From: an uncultured Saprospirales bacterium
GTDB taxonomy: Bacteria; Bacteroidota; Bacteroidia; Chitinophagales; JADIYW01
Assembly: GCA_938008535.1 (NCBI GenBank)
Contig: CALLKF010000006.1
Span: forward strand, 38,172-102,171
Reading direction: 5' to 3'
Length of the DNA stretch: 64,000 nt
Shown here: positions 26,699-33,280 of the stretch, piece after piece
Numbering within the stretch: position 1 is the stretch's first letter
Layout: each line of letters opens with the position of its first letter
Program-made: the position numbers and the translations under genes
Notes under the pieces: generated by a model
The model's input: only the letters and a program-made list of their open reading frames with translations
Database searches by the model: none
Told to the model about the DNA's origin: nothing

Positions 26699-27352
26699 TT
26701 ATTTCTTTCTTGCAATGGTTATATAGTAATTAAATATTTGCTCTTCTTTGAATAAAATATCCTTTATAATTTCGCAGTTTCGTTTCGTTAAAAACGCATC
26801 GTATTCTTGTAAATTAAACTGATACGGATGCAAAATATCACCAGGAATTAATTGAAAGATTTTCTTCAAAAAATTATGTTTGTGTGCATCAGTAGAAATA
26901 ACCAAATAGCCATTTGGTTTTAATGCTCGCACCAAATTATCGTAACATAACTCAATATTTTCTACATGATTAATTGCATTCATACAATAAATAACATCGT
27001 ATTTTTCAGTTGCATTTAATTGTTCTATTGATTGATTTTGAAAGTGCGTCCACAAATATTTATCTTTGGTAAAATGTGGCAAAGCATCATATTTAACTAG
27101 CAATGGATCAATGGCATCTACACTATTTCCTTTCAATGCCATAAAAATTCCAGCAGGTCCACAACCAGCGTCTAGTATTGATTTTGATTGTGGTAATTCA
27201 ATGTATTTAGTGAGTTTTAAAAGTAAATCTTGCCAATAATGATATTTCCAGCTGAGGTATTCTTTCGTATCTTTATTATGTAAATAACGTTGCCACCACT
27301 TGTATTCAAGTGATTGTGCTACTTTCCATCGCCATGTCGGATTTTCTGTCAA
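26699..27352 (-). CDS. Class I SAM-dependent methyltransferase
   Basis: A 217-residue Rossmann-fold methyltransferase. Motif I is ILDAGCGPAGIFMAL (SAM binding), followed by AIDPLLVKYDALPHF (acidic loop), YDVIYCMNAINHVEN (motif IV region) and LKPNGYLVISTDAHKHNFL (motif VI). Substrate unknown; the Trp-rich N-terminus (NPTWRWKVAQSLEYKWWQRYL) is shared with Methyltransf_11/25-type proteins linked to glycan or lipid genes. No in-frame ATG precedes the conserved region, so TTG at 27350-27352 is the best start. It follows the FadL-type porin gene by 20 bp and may be in its operon. Confidence 0.82.
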   Translation of the reverse strand: MTENPTWRWKVAQSLEYKWWQRYLHNKDTKEYLSWKYHYWQDLLLKLTKYIELPQSKSILDAGCGPAGIFMALKGNSVDAIDPLLVKYDALPHFTKDKYLWTHFQNQSIEQLNATEKYDVIYCMNAINHVENIELCYDNLVRALKPNGYLVISTDAHKHNFLKKIFQLIPGDILHPYQFNLQEYDAFLTKRNCEIIKDILFKEEQIFNYYITIARKK

Positions 27353-27372
27353 AAAAAATATTTGCTATAAAT

Positions 27373-28881
27373 TTATAGTTTATAACCGACAGTAAAAAAT
27401 ATTGCTGGTTTTTTAATTTTTAGTGTTGCTACAGGAACTGCAGATTTCCAAAAAGATTCATTAATTGAATAGGGTATAAAAAGTTCTTTTGTATTAGTTT
27501 GCGTATATGCAATATCTACAAAAAAGTGTTCCATTCTATAACCTAAACCACCAGAATAGGTTATAACATCTGTGTTTATAGTAGTTGGTGCGGCATTTTT
27601 ATCAAATGGTGAAGTTCGATATTGAATACCAGCACGCATTCTGAATTTTTGAATTTTAAATTCAACACCAGCTTTTATCGTATGAAACAGACCATACTTA
27701 TTTTTAATTTGCGCATTTAAAAAATTCTCATAATCGCGTGCAGAAGCATCCGTTTGATTCAATTTAAATTTCGACACTTGCGCGTCGCTCAATTCATATT
27801 CAACAGCCACAAATCCAACTTTATGTACGTACGACGCGCCAGCACTCAAGCGCCATGGCTGAACATATTTATACGTTGATCGTCCATCTGGCGACTCACC
27901 AATTAAAATATCTGTTCTATTTGCATAATCTGCTTCCATAGTTGTTTTATAATCATCTTTCATAAACATAAAACCTGGTGTTTGAAATGCTAGTGATAAT
28001 TTTAAATTTTTGATAGGTGAATATAGCACACCAATTTTTACATTAAAACCAGTTCCACGCGTTTTTAAATAGGTTTCGTTGCTGAAAGAATTTAAATTAA
28101 ATGCAGAATCGCGTGTATCTGTTTCTATGAGTTTTATGCGTTCTGTATAATTAATAAACGGAATGCCAATAGATGCACCAATCGAAAATTTTGAATCATA
28201 TTCGCTGGCAAAACCAATGGCAAACTCATCCATTCCACCAGTTTTTTGGATGGTATATTCTTGCAACATATTTCCGTTATTGGTTGCTGTAAAAATATTT
28301 CCTACTGAGTCAGAAGAAAGTAAATCAAGTTGATAGGCAATACTTGCATCAAAAGGATATTTTGTTTTCGCATCTTCTTCAGATGTAATAAATGTATTGT
28401 CTGAAAGTTTGTCATAATAATTATTCAACAAACTATTTTTATCATTAAATCCTTTGAAATAATATTTTTCATTAAAATTAGCTAAACGAGCAAAACTAAT
28501 TCCTACTTTTAAACCATTCCATTTTTTGGTTTCGTTTTCCTTTTTATATCGATTGGCGATTGCAACACCAAAATTTGAAACTTGAAATTTTACTTTTGAA
28601 TCATTTGTGTTATTACCTAAATAATTAGAATTTGATTTGTAAAAAGAAATACCAGGAGACAAGGTAATTTCTGTTGATGAAAATTTGGCCAAACCTGCAG
28701 GATTAGAATGTGTTGCAGAAATATCTGCACCAACGACACTCATCGTATTTCCAACACCAATATTTCGAGCAGTTCCTTGCAAGCTTGGTGTAGCGTATCG
28801 CAAGGCATCAATATCAGTTTGAGCAGATGCTTTTAAAATAAAAATTGCAAGTAAGCCAAATATGACTATTAAATTCTTCAT
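27373..28881 (-). CDS. FadL/OmpP1-family outer-membrane protein
   Basis: A 502-residue beta-barrel with signal peptide (LLAIFILKASAQ). The N-terminal ALRYATPSLQGTARNIGVGNTMSVVGADISATHSNPAGLAKF is the plug-region signature of Bacteroidota OmpP1/FadL/TodX-type transporters for hydrophobic compounds, and alternating strands continue to a C-terminal aromatic-strand end (FFTVGYKL). Substrate unknown. It lies between an Asn-rich secreted protein (18 bp) and a methyltransferase (20 bp) on the same strand, probably one transcript. Confidence 0.85.
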   Translation of the reverse strand: MKNLIVIFGLLAIFILKASAQTDIDALRYATPSLQGTARNIGVGNTMSVVGADISATHSNPAGLAKFSSTEITLSPGISFYKSNSNYLGNNTNDSKVKFQVSNFGVAIANRYKKENETKKWNGLKVGISFARLANFNEKYYFKGFNDKNSLLNNYYDKLSDNTFITSEEDAKTKYPFDASIAYQLDLLSSDSVGNIFTATNNGNMLQEYTIQKTGGMDEFAIGFASEYDSKFSIGASIGIPFINYTERIKLIETDTRDSAFNLNSFSNETYLKTRGTGFNVKIGVLYSPIKNLKLSLAFQTPGFMFMKDDYKTTMEADYANRTDILIGESPDGRSTYKYVQPWRLSAGASYVHKVGFVAVEYELSDAQVSKFKLNQTDASARDYENFLNAQIKNKYGLFHTIKAGVEFKIQKFRMRAGIQYRTSPFDKNAAPTTINTDVITYSGGLGYRMEHFFVDIAYTQTNTKELFIPYSINESFWKSAVPVATLKIKKPAIFFTVGYKL

Positions 28882-28899
28882 CTTGATAAATTAAATAAA

Positions 28900-29928
28900 C
28901 TATTTCGGACGCGTACTAATTTTTACACCACCAGAATTTGAATTAGAGTTGGAATTTGAATTATTATTATTGGATGGTGTAGAATTCCACGACTTATTTT
29001 CTTTTGGTGCTGGTGCGTTGTTCGTATTGTTTTTATATTGATACACATTCGGTGCTTCTTTCGTGGTGTTATTAGTTGGTTGTTGGTTGTTCCATTTTTT
29101 CTGTGTAGATGAATTATTATTTGAATTAGAACTTCCATTCGAATATCCATTTGGATTTGTAGAATAACCGTAATTTTTGTTGCCGTTGTAATTTGTGTTA
29201 TTCGTGTTGTTTGTTGTATTGTAACGTGGTTTGTTTATTATGTTTGAATTGTAGTTACTGTTACTTTCATAACCATTATAACCATTGTATCCGTTATATC
29301 CATAATTATATCCATTAAACCCATAATAGCCATAAGGATTATTGTTGTAGAAATAATTTGAACAAATTGGAGAAAACCAATTCCAGTTATTAAAAGAGTT
29401 AAATCCATATCCGTAATTAAATCCACTATTGTACCAACTATTAATTGGATTTTGAATTATAATTACTTGAGTATTGTTGAATGGATTCCAATAGTTATTA
29501 TATCCATAAGACCAACTTGGTGTAAACGAACTATACCAACCATTATTAAAGGAATTGTAAAAAGGATCATTCCATGAGTTATTACAGGAACTCCAACCAT
29601 AACTAAAACGAAGTGATGGATTATGAAAACGTCTTAATCTATCTGAATAAGAATAATTCCAATCATCTTCAATATAACTATTGTCGTATTGATATTCATT
29701 ATTTTGGTTAATATTTCCTTGCTGTTGATTTGAAAAGCTTTGTTGTCTGTTGTTACTGTTATTGTCTTCATAATAAGGAACAGATTGCTCTTGCGCAGGT
29801 GCTTGTCTTTGAACTTGTACTTTCACTTTTTTGGGTGAAGGCGCATCATACACATCATCTCCAGCGAAAACAGTAGAATTTATCGCCAAACTCACTATAA
29901 TTCCTAATATTAAAAGTATTTTTTTCAT
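28900..29928 (-). CDS. Asn/Tyr/Gly-rich low-complexity secreted protein
   Basis: A 342-residue exported protein (signal peptide KKILLILGIIVSLAINSTVFA). Nearly all of the mature part is low complexity: a Gln/Asn-rich stretch (~45-80), aromatic YSYS/WNYS blocks, a run of YNGYNGYNGYN repeats near residue 215, and a long Asn/Ser-rich tail with clusters such as NNNNSNSNSNSNSG. No family recognised. The composition is prion-like or adhesive-like. The aromatic repeats (NYNGYNGY, SWNDPFYNSFNNGWYSSF) suggest a surface matrix role, but that is inference. First gene of the 29928-to-26699 minus-strand group. Confidence 0.7.
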   Translation of the reverse strand: MKKILLILGIIVSLAINSTVFAGDDVYDAPSPKKVKVQVQRQAPAQEQSVPYYEDNNSNNRQQSFSNQQQGNINQNNEYQYDNSYIEDDWNYSYSDRLRRFHNPSLRFSYGWSSCNNSWNDPFYNSFNNGWYSSFTPSWSYGYNNYWNPFNNTQVIIIQNPINSWYNSGFNYGYGFNSFNNWNWFSPICSNYFYNNNPYGYYGFNGYNYGYNGYNGYNGYESNSNYNSNIINKPRYNTTNNTNNTNYNGNKNYGYSTNPNGYSNGSSNSNNNSSTQKKWNNQQPTNNTTKEAPNVYQYKNNTNNAPAPKENKSWNSTPSNNNNSNSNSNSNSGGVKISTRPK

Positions 29929-30045
29929 GGTATTATTTTTAATCTTTTGGAAATCTAAAATCTCGTACTTTTATAAACCAAAAATATACACAATTGGTTT
30001 CAAAAAGCATACCAAAGTATGTTAATTAACATCTAAACAATAAAA

Positions 30046-31527
30046 ATGAGCAAGGAAATAACAAGCAGAGCCGAAAATTATTCAGAATGGTACAATGATT
30101 TAGTCTTAAAAGGCAATTTGGCTGATTACTCAGCGGTGCGTGGCTGCATGGTGATAAAACCATATGGTTTCGCACTTTGGGAAAATATGCGCGATGTACT
30201 AGACAAAAAGTTTAAAGATACGGGTCATGTTAATGCTTATTTTCCATTGTTTGTTCCTAAAAGTTTGTTTGAAGCAGAAGAAAAAAATGCGGAAGGCTTT
30301 GCCAAAGAATGTGCAGTCGTAACACATTATCGATTAAAAAACAATCCTGACGAACCAGGAAAATTAATGGTCGATCCGGAAGCAAAACTGGAAGAAGAAT
30401 TAGTAGTTCGTCCAACTTCTGAAGCCATCATTTGGAATACTTATAAAAAATGGATACAATCATATCGCGACTTGCCTTTATTAATTAATCAATGGGCAAA
30501 CGTAGTACGTTGGGAAATGCGTACGCGTTTGTTTTTACGTACTGCAGAATTTTTGTGGCAAGAAGGGCACACCGCGCATGCTACCAGACAGGAAGCCATC
30601 ACCGAAGCAGAACAGATGATTAATGTGTATGCGGATTTTGTAGAAAATTACATGGCGTTGCCTGTTATTAAAGGATTGAAATCGGAAAGCGAACGCTTTG
30701 CCGGTGCTGAAGAAACCTACACGATTGAAGCGATGATGCAGGACGGAAAAGCATTACAGTCAGGTACTTCGCATTTTCTTGGACAAAATTTTGCCAAAGC
30801 ATTTGAAGTTACTTTTAAAAATAAAGAGAACGAAGAAGAATACGTTTGGGCAACATCTTGGGGCGTTTCTACGCGTTTAATTGGTGCGCTCATTATGGCT
30901 CATTCAGACGATGATGGTTTGGTGATGCCACCGAAATTAGCACCGCACCAGGTCGTGATTATTCCGTTCTTATCTAAAAATGTGGAGGAAACCGACAGCA
31001 TGATTGCAAAAGCAAATGAATTGAAAAAAGAGTTGACAAAATTAGGCATCCGTACTATTGTAGATAGCGACGAAACAAAAAGACCAGGTTTTAAATTCGC
31101 CGAATATGAGTTGAAAGGCATTCCGTTGCGTGTGGTAATTGGTCCAAGAGATTTGGCAAACGGCATGGTAGAAATTGCTCGTCGTGATACGAAAGAAAAA
31201 GCACAATTTTCTATTGAAAATATTACGCAAACTATTGCTGGTTTGTTAGATGATATTCAGCAAAACATGTTCAACAAAGCAAAAGCATTCCGCGAAGAAA
31301 ACATCACCAAAGTAGATGATTTTGAAACCTTCCAAAAATTACTGGATGAAAAACCGGGCTTTTTGTTAGCACACTGGGACGGCACTGCCGAAACCGAAGA
31401 TAAAATTAAAGAGCTGACCAAAGCTACCATTCGCTGCATTCCTTTAGACAATCCGCAGGAAGACGGCAAATGTATTTTTACAGGTAAGCCAAGCAAAGAA
31501 AGAGTTTTGTTTGCGAGAGCTTATTAA
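30046..31527 (+). CDS. proS: Prolyl-tRNA synthetase (short, eukaryote/archaea-like type)
   Basis: Class II synthetase charging tRNA-Pro. The 493-residue length and lack of the bacterial editing insertion mark it as ProS type 3. Motif 2 region ANVVRWEMRTRLFLRTAEFLWQEGHTAH and motif 3-like ATSWGVSTRLIGALIMAHSDDDGL are intact, followed by the anticodon-binding domain (PHQVVIIPF, RPGFKFAEYELKGIPLRVVIGPRD) and a C-terminal domain ending CIFTGKPSKERVLFARAY. More G+C-rich than most neighbours. A periodic array starts 2 bp after its stop codon. Confidence 0.97.
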   Translation: MSKEITSRAENYSEWYNDLVLKGNLADYSAVRGCMVIKPYGFALWENMRDVLDKKFKDTGHVNAYFPLFVPKSLFEAEEKNAEGFAKECAVVTHYRLKNNPDEPGKLMVDPEAKLEEELVVRPTSEAIIWNTYKKWIQSYRDLPLLINQWANVVRWEMRTRLFLRTAEFLWQEGHTAHATRQEAITEAEQMINVYADFVENYMALPVIKGLKSESERFAGAEETYTIEAMMQDGKALQSGTSHFLGQNFAKAFEVTFKNKENEEEYVWATSWGVSTRLIGALIMAHSDDDGLVMPPKLAPHQVVIIPFLSKNVEETDSMIAKANELKKELTKLGIRTIVDSDETKRPGFKFAEYELKGIPLRVVIGPRDLANGMVEIARRDTKEKAQFSIENITQTIAGLLDDIQQNMFNKAKAFREENITKVDDFETFQKLLDEKPGFLLAHWDGTAETEDKIKELTKATIRCIPLDNPQEDGKCIFTGKPSKERVLFARAY

Positions 31528-31528
31528 A

Positions 31529-31608
31529 ATTAGCTAATGAAATAATGTGCGAATTAGCGAATTATTGAATCAGCTAATTAGCTAATCACCTCATTCGCTA
31601 ATTTTTTT
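31529..31608. repeat. 8-nt periodic array (ATTAGCTA-type)
   Basis: Ten contiguous 8-nt units, each beginning with AT: ATTAGCTA, ATGAAATA, ATGTGCGA, ATTAGCGA, ATTATTGA, ATCAGCTA, ATTAGCTA, ATCACCTC, ATTCGCTA, ATTTTTTT. It begins 2 bp after proS and runs through the stop codon into the last codons of the convergent orphan gene. Some units are reverse complements of each other, so it can also fold. Confidence 0.75.
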
Positions 31609-32277
31609 CTTTTTCCTTTTCTCATAAAACCGATACTGCTTTTGCTTCGCAAAATCATCGCTGAAGACGAGTTGCGCGGCGGCGTTCACCTGCGCCATGA
31701 TGCTGTAACATTTATTTAAGGTCGTGATGCGTTCATCGGTGAGCACCGGACGTTCCTTTTTGGCGGCGTACTGCTGCAAACTGCTTGCAGACAGCTCATG
31801 CATAATGGTTTCAATTTCCGCGATGCCAGCCGCGCTGAAACCTGCGGCAATCAGCGGCGCTGAGTGGACGACGCACACGCCATGCATCAAATCCAGAAAA
31901 CCAATCATTTTCGTGGTATTGTCGCGCAGTTTCACATAATCTTTCAATCCAAATTCCTGCTGCGATGCGATGCTGTTTGCAAACGCTTTTTGAACAAAAA
32001 ACTTTACATGGTGAAATTTTAGCCGTGCTTTTTCCATCACAGCTTCCACCGTTTCGGTCTTTCCGGCTTGCACGCTTTTCACAATCGAGTCTCTTACAAC
32101 AATTTCTGCTGCATCTACGGCTGCCTTAAACGCTGCTAAGTAAGCCGCATTCATATTGTTATCGAATGTTGTGAATCGGTCGATGTCTTCCTCAAACAAT
32201 CCGCAAATAACACCTGAACTTACACTCATGTGCGCGTCTGATGTGGTGTAGATTCGTTTCACTCTTTTCTTTGCCAT
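31591..32277 (-). CDS. Orphan helical protein, unusually G+C-rich
   Basis: A 228-residue protein I do not recognise. No signal peptide or membrane segment. It is predicted mostly helical with many Ala-rich helices (MNAAYLAAFKAAVDAAEIVVRDSIV, IAEIETIMHELSASSLQQYAAKKE) and a very basic C-terminal end (FYEKRKKKK). Its G+C content is clearly above the neighbours (many GCGGCG and CGC codons), suggesting recent acquisition or different selection. It is flanked on the 3' side by an 8-nt periodic array that overlaps its stop and on the 5' side by a 21-nt periodic array that begins within about 22 bp of its ATG. Could be a multi-copy family protein; function unknown. Confidence 0.75.
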   Translation of the reverse strand: MAKKRVKRIYTTSDAHMSVSSGVICGLFEEDIDRFTTFDNNMNAAYLAAFKAAVDAAEIVVRDSIVKSVQAGKTETVEAVMEKARLKFHHVKFFVQKAFANSIASQQEFGLKDYVKLRDNTTKMIGFLDLMHGVCVVHSAPLIAAGFSAAGIAEIETIMHELSASSLQQYAAKKERPVLTDERITTLNKCYSIMAQVNAAAQLVFSDDFAKQKQYRFYEKRKKKKISE

Positions 32278-32298
32278 CGTTTCTTTATTGTTGGTTAT

Positions 32299-32784
32299 TG
32301 CTTATTTAATGCTTGTCACTGTTTAGCTGATTTATTTAATTGTTTAGCATATTTATTTAAGCATTTAGTTATTAAAGTTAACCATTTAGTTGATATAATC
32401 AAGTATTTAGCTGATATATTTATATATTTAGCTAATTTAATTAGCTATTAAGTTAATAAACTTAAGCATTAAGTTACTAAAATTAAGCATTTAGTTTATT
32501 TAATCATGCATTTAGCTGATATAGTTAAGTAGTTTATTATATCAACTAAATACTTGAACATACCAGCTAAATGCTTGAACATAACAACTAAATTCTTGAA
32601 CATATCAGCTAAATGGCTAAATACATCAGCTAAACAATGACAAACACCTGCGAAGTGATGGAAATAGGTAAATATTGGCTGGAAACCATCAAAATTCTTA
32701 AAACCTTGATGGTTTAATCAATGGAAATCATTAAAAATAGAATGGAAAGCACCTGCGATGCGACGGAAATCGGTAGCTAACTCT
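32299..32784. repeat. 21-nt periodic array with internal inversion
   Basis: From 32299 to 32529 there are 11 direct units of exactly 21 nt, core YATTTAGCTGATAT followed by ANTTAAG (best units 32362-32529). After a 2-nt shift at 32530 the units continue in the opposite orientation (TTGAACATATCAGC, then TAAATG) in strict 21-nt steps to about 32784: 12 more. Later units diverge, with GGAAA recurring at 32660, 32681, 32723, 32744 and 32765. Translated in the repeat frame on the matching strand, units give heptads such as HLADIVK, HLADMFK, HLAGMFK, RIAGAFH and SIFNDFH, with hydrophobics at positions 2 and 6. A few units carry stops. No spacers, so not CRISPR. Confidence 0.85.
32683..32715. repeat. 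Intergenic palindrome, copy 4 (degenerate, inside the 21-nt array)
   Basis: Arms AAACCATCAA (32683-32692) and TTGATGGTTT (32706-32715) match the palindrome family, but the centre has drifted on the left side (AATTCTT instead of GGTTTT). It spans two 21-nt units without breaking their phase. Confidence 0.6.
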
Positions 32785-32811
32785 GTCAGGGTTTCAAACC
32801 CTGACAGAGTT
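32779..32811. repeat. Intergenic palindrome, copy 5
   Basis: A perfect 16-bp inverted repeat AACTCTGTCAGGGTTT / AAACCCTGACAGAGTT around one C. It has the same architecture as the other copies but a different core sequence. It closes the 21-nt array. Confidence 0.75.
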
Positions 32812-32879
32812 TAGCCATATATAAACAGCCGTTTATTTTATTTACTTTGGATGCCAATAAACAACGCATACCATATACT

Positions 32880-33233
32880 ATGGATACTATTACTTTTCCT
32901 GAAATAAACGCGGCAGAAATTATTTTGACGCTGACCGAAGAAACCGTGATGGACGGCGACTGGGAAAATCATTTTATGGTGATCTCTTTTGGCGATGTTA
33001 TTGTGTATCGCATGCAGGTGATTTTTGAATATTTTGAGGAATTTCTGGAAATAGGCGAGCAGCTGAAAATAGTTTATGGCAGCAAACTCAGCGATATTAA
33101 ATTAGAAGTAAACGGCTTTTTGCTATACGGCGACAGCGTAAGAGCGTTTTTTTATGTAGAAAGTTTTATAAAATCTATTCAAGGAAATAGAGATTATAGT
33201 ATTTTAAATTCTTCTGAACCTAAGAATAAATAG
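32880..33233 (+). CDS. Small orphan protein
   Basis: A 117-residue protein I do not recognise. No signal peptide or membrane helix. It alternates hydrophobic strands and acidic loops (EINAAEIILTLTEETVMDGDWENHFMVISF, then FEYFEEFLEIGEQLKIVYG), suggesting a small alpha/beta domain, and it ends with a charged tail. I use the ATG at 32880 (MDTITFPEINAAE); a TTG at 32847 would add 11 residues. A TTACTTTG box just before that TTG is a possible promoter. It belongs to the atypical island that begins at 31529. Function unknown. Confidence 0.6.
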   Translation: MDTITFPEINAAEIILTLTEETVMDGDWENHFMVISFGDVIVYRMQVIFEYFEEFLEIGEQLKIVYGSKLSDIKLEVNGFLLYGDSVRAFFYVESFIKSIQGNRDYSILNSSEPKNK

Positions 33234-33280
33234 TTATTACCTATCTTCACATCAACTTTTAGCAATAAATCTGCTACAGT

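Larger units (their letters stand above)
32278..32879. other. Gene-free gap filled with periodic repeats
   Basis: 602 bp without a credible intact gene. Almost all of it is explained by the 21-nt periodic array (32299-32784) and by two members of the palindrome family lying inside or at the end of that array. The last ~65 bp lead to the small orphan at 32880. Confidence 0.75.

Noticed and set aside
28923..29426. Met/Ile/Thr-rich frames inside the Asn-rich gene (minus strand)
   Set aside because: They are frame-shifted readings of the AAT-rich repeats of the 28900-29928 gene.
32299..32784. CRISPR-like array
   Set aside because: Units are contiguous and degenerate with no unique spacers between identical repeats, orientation flips in the middle, and no cas gene is nearby.
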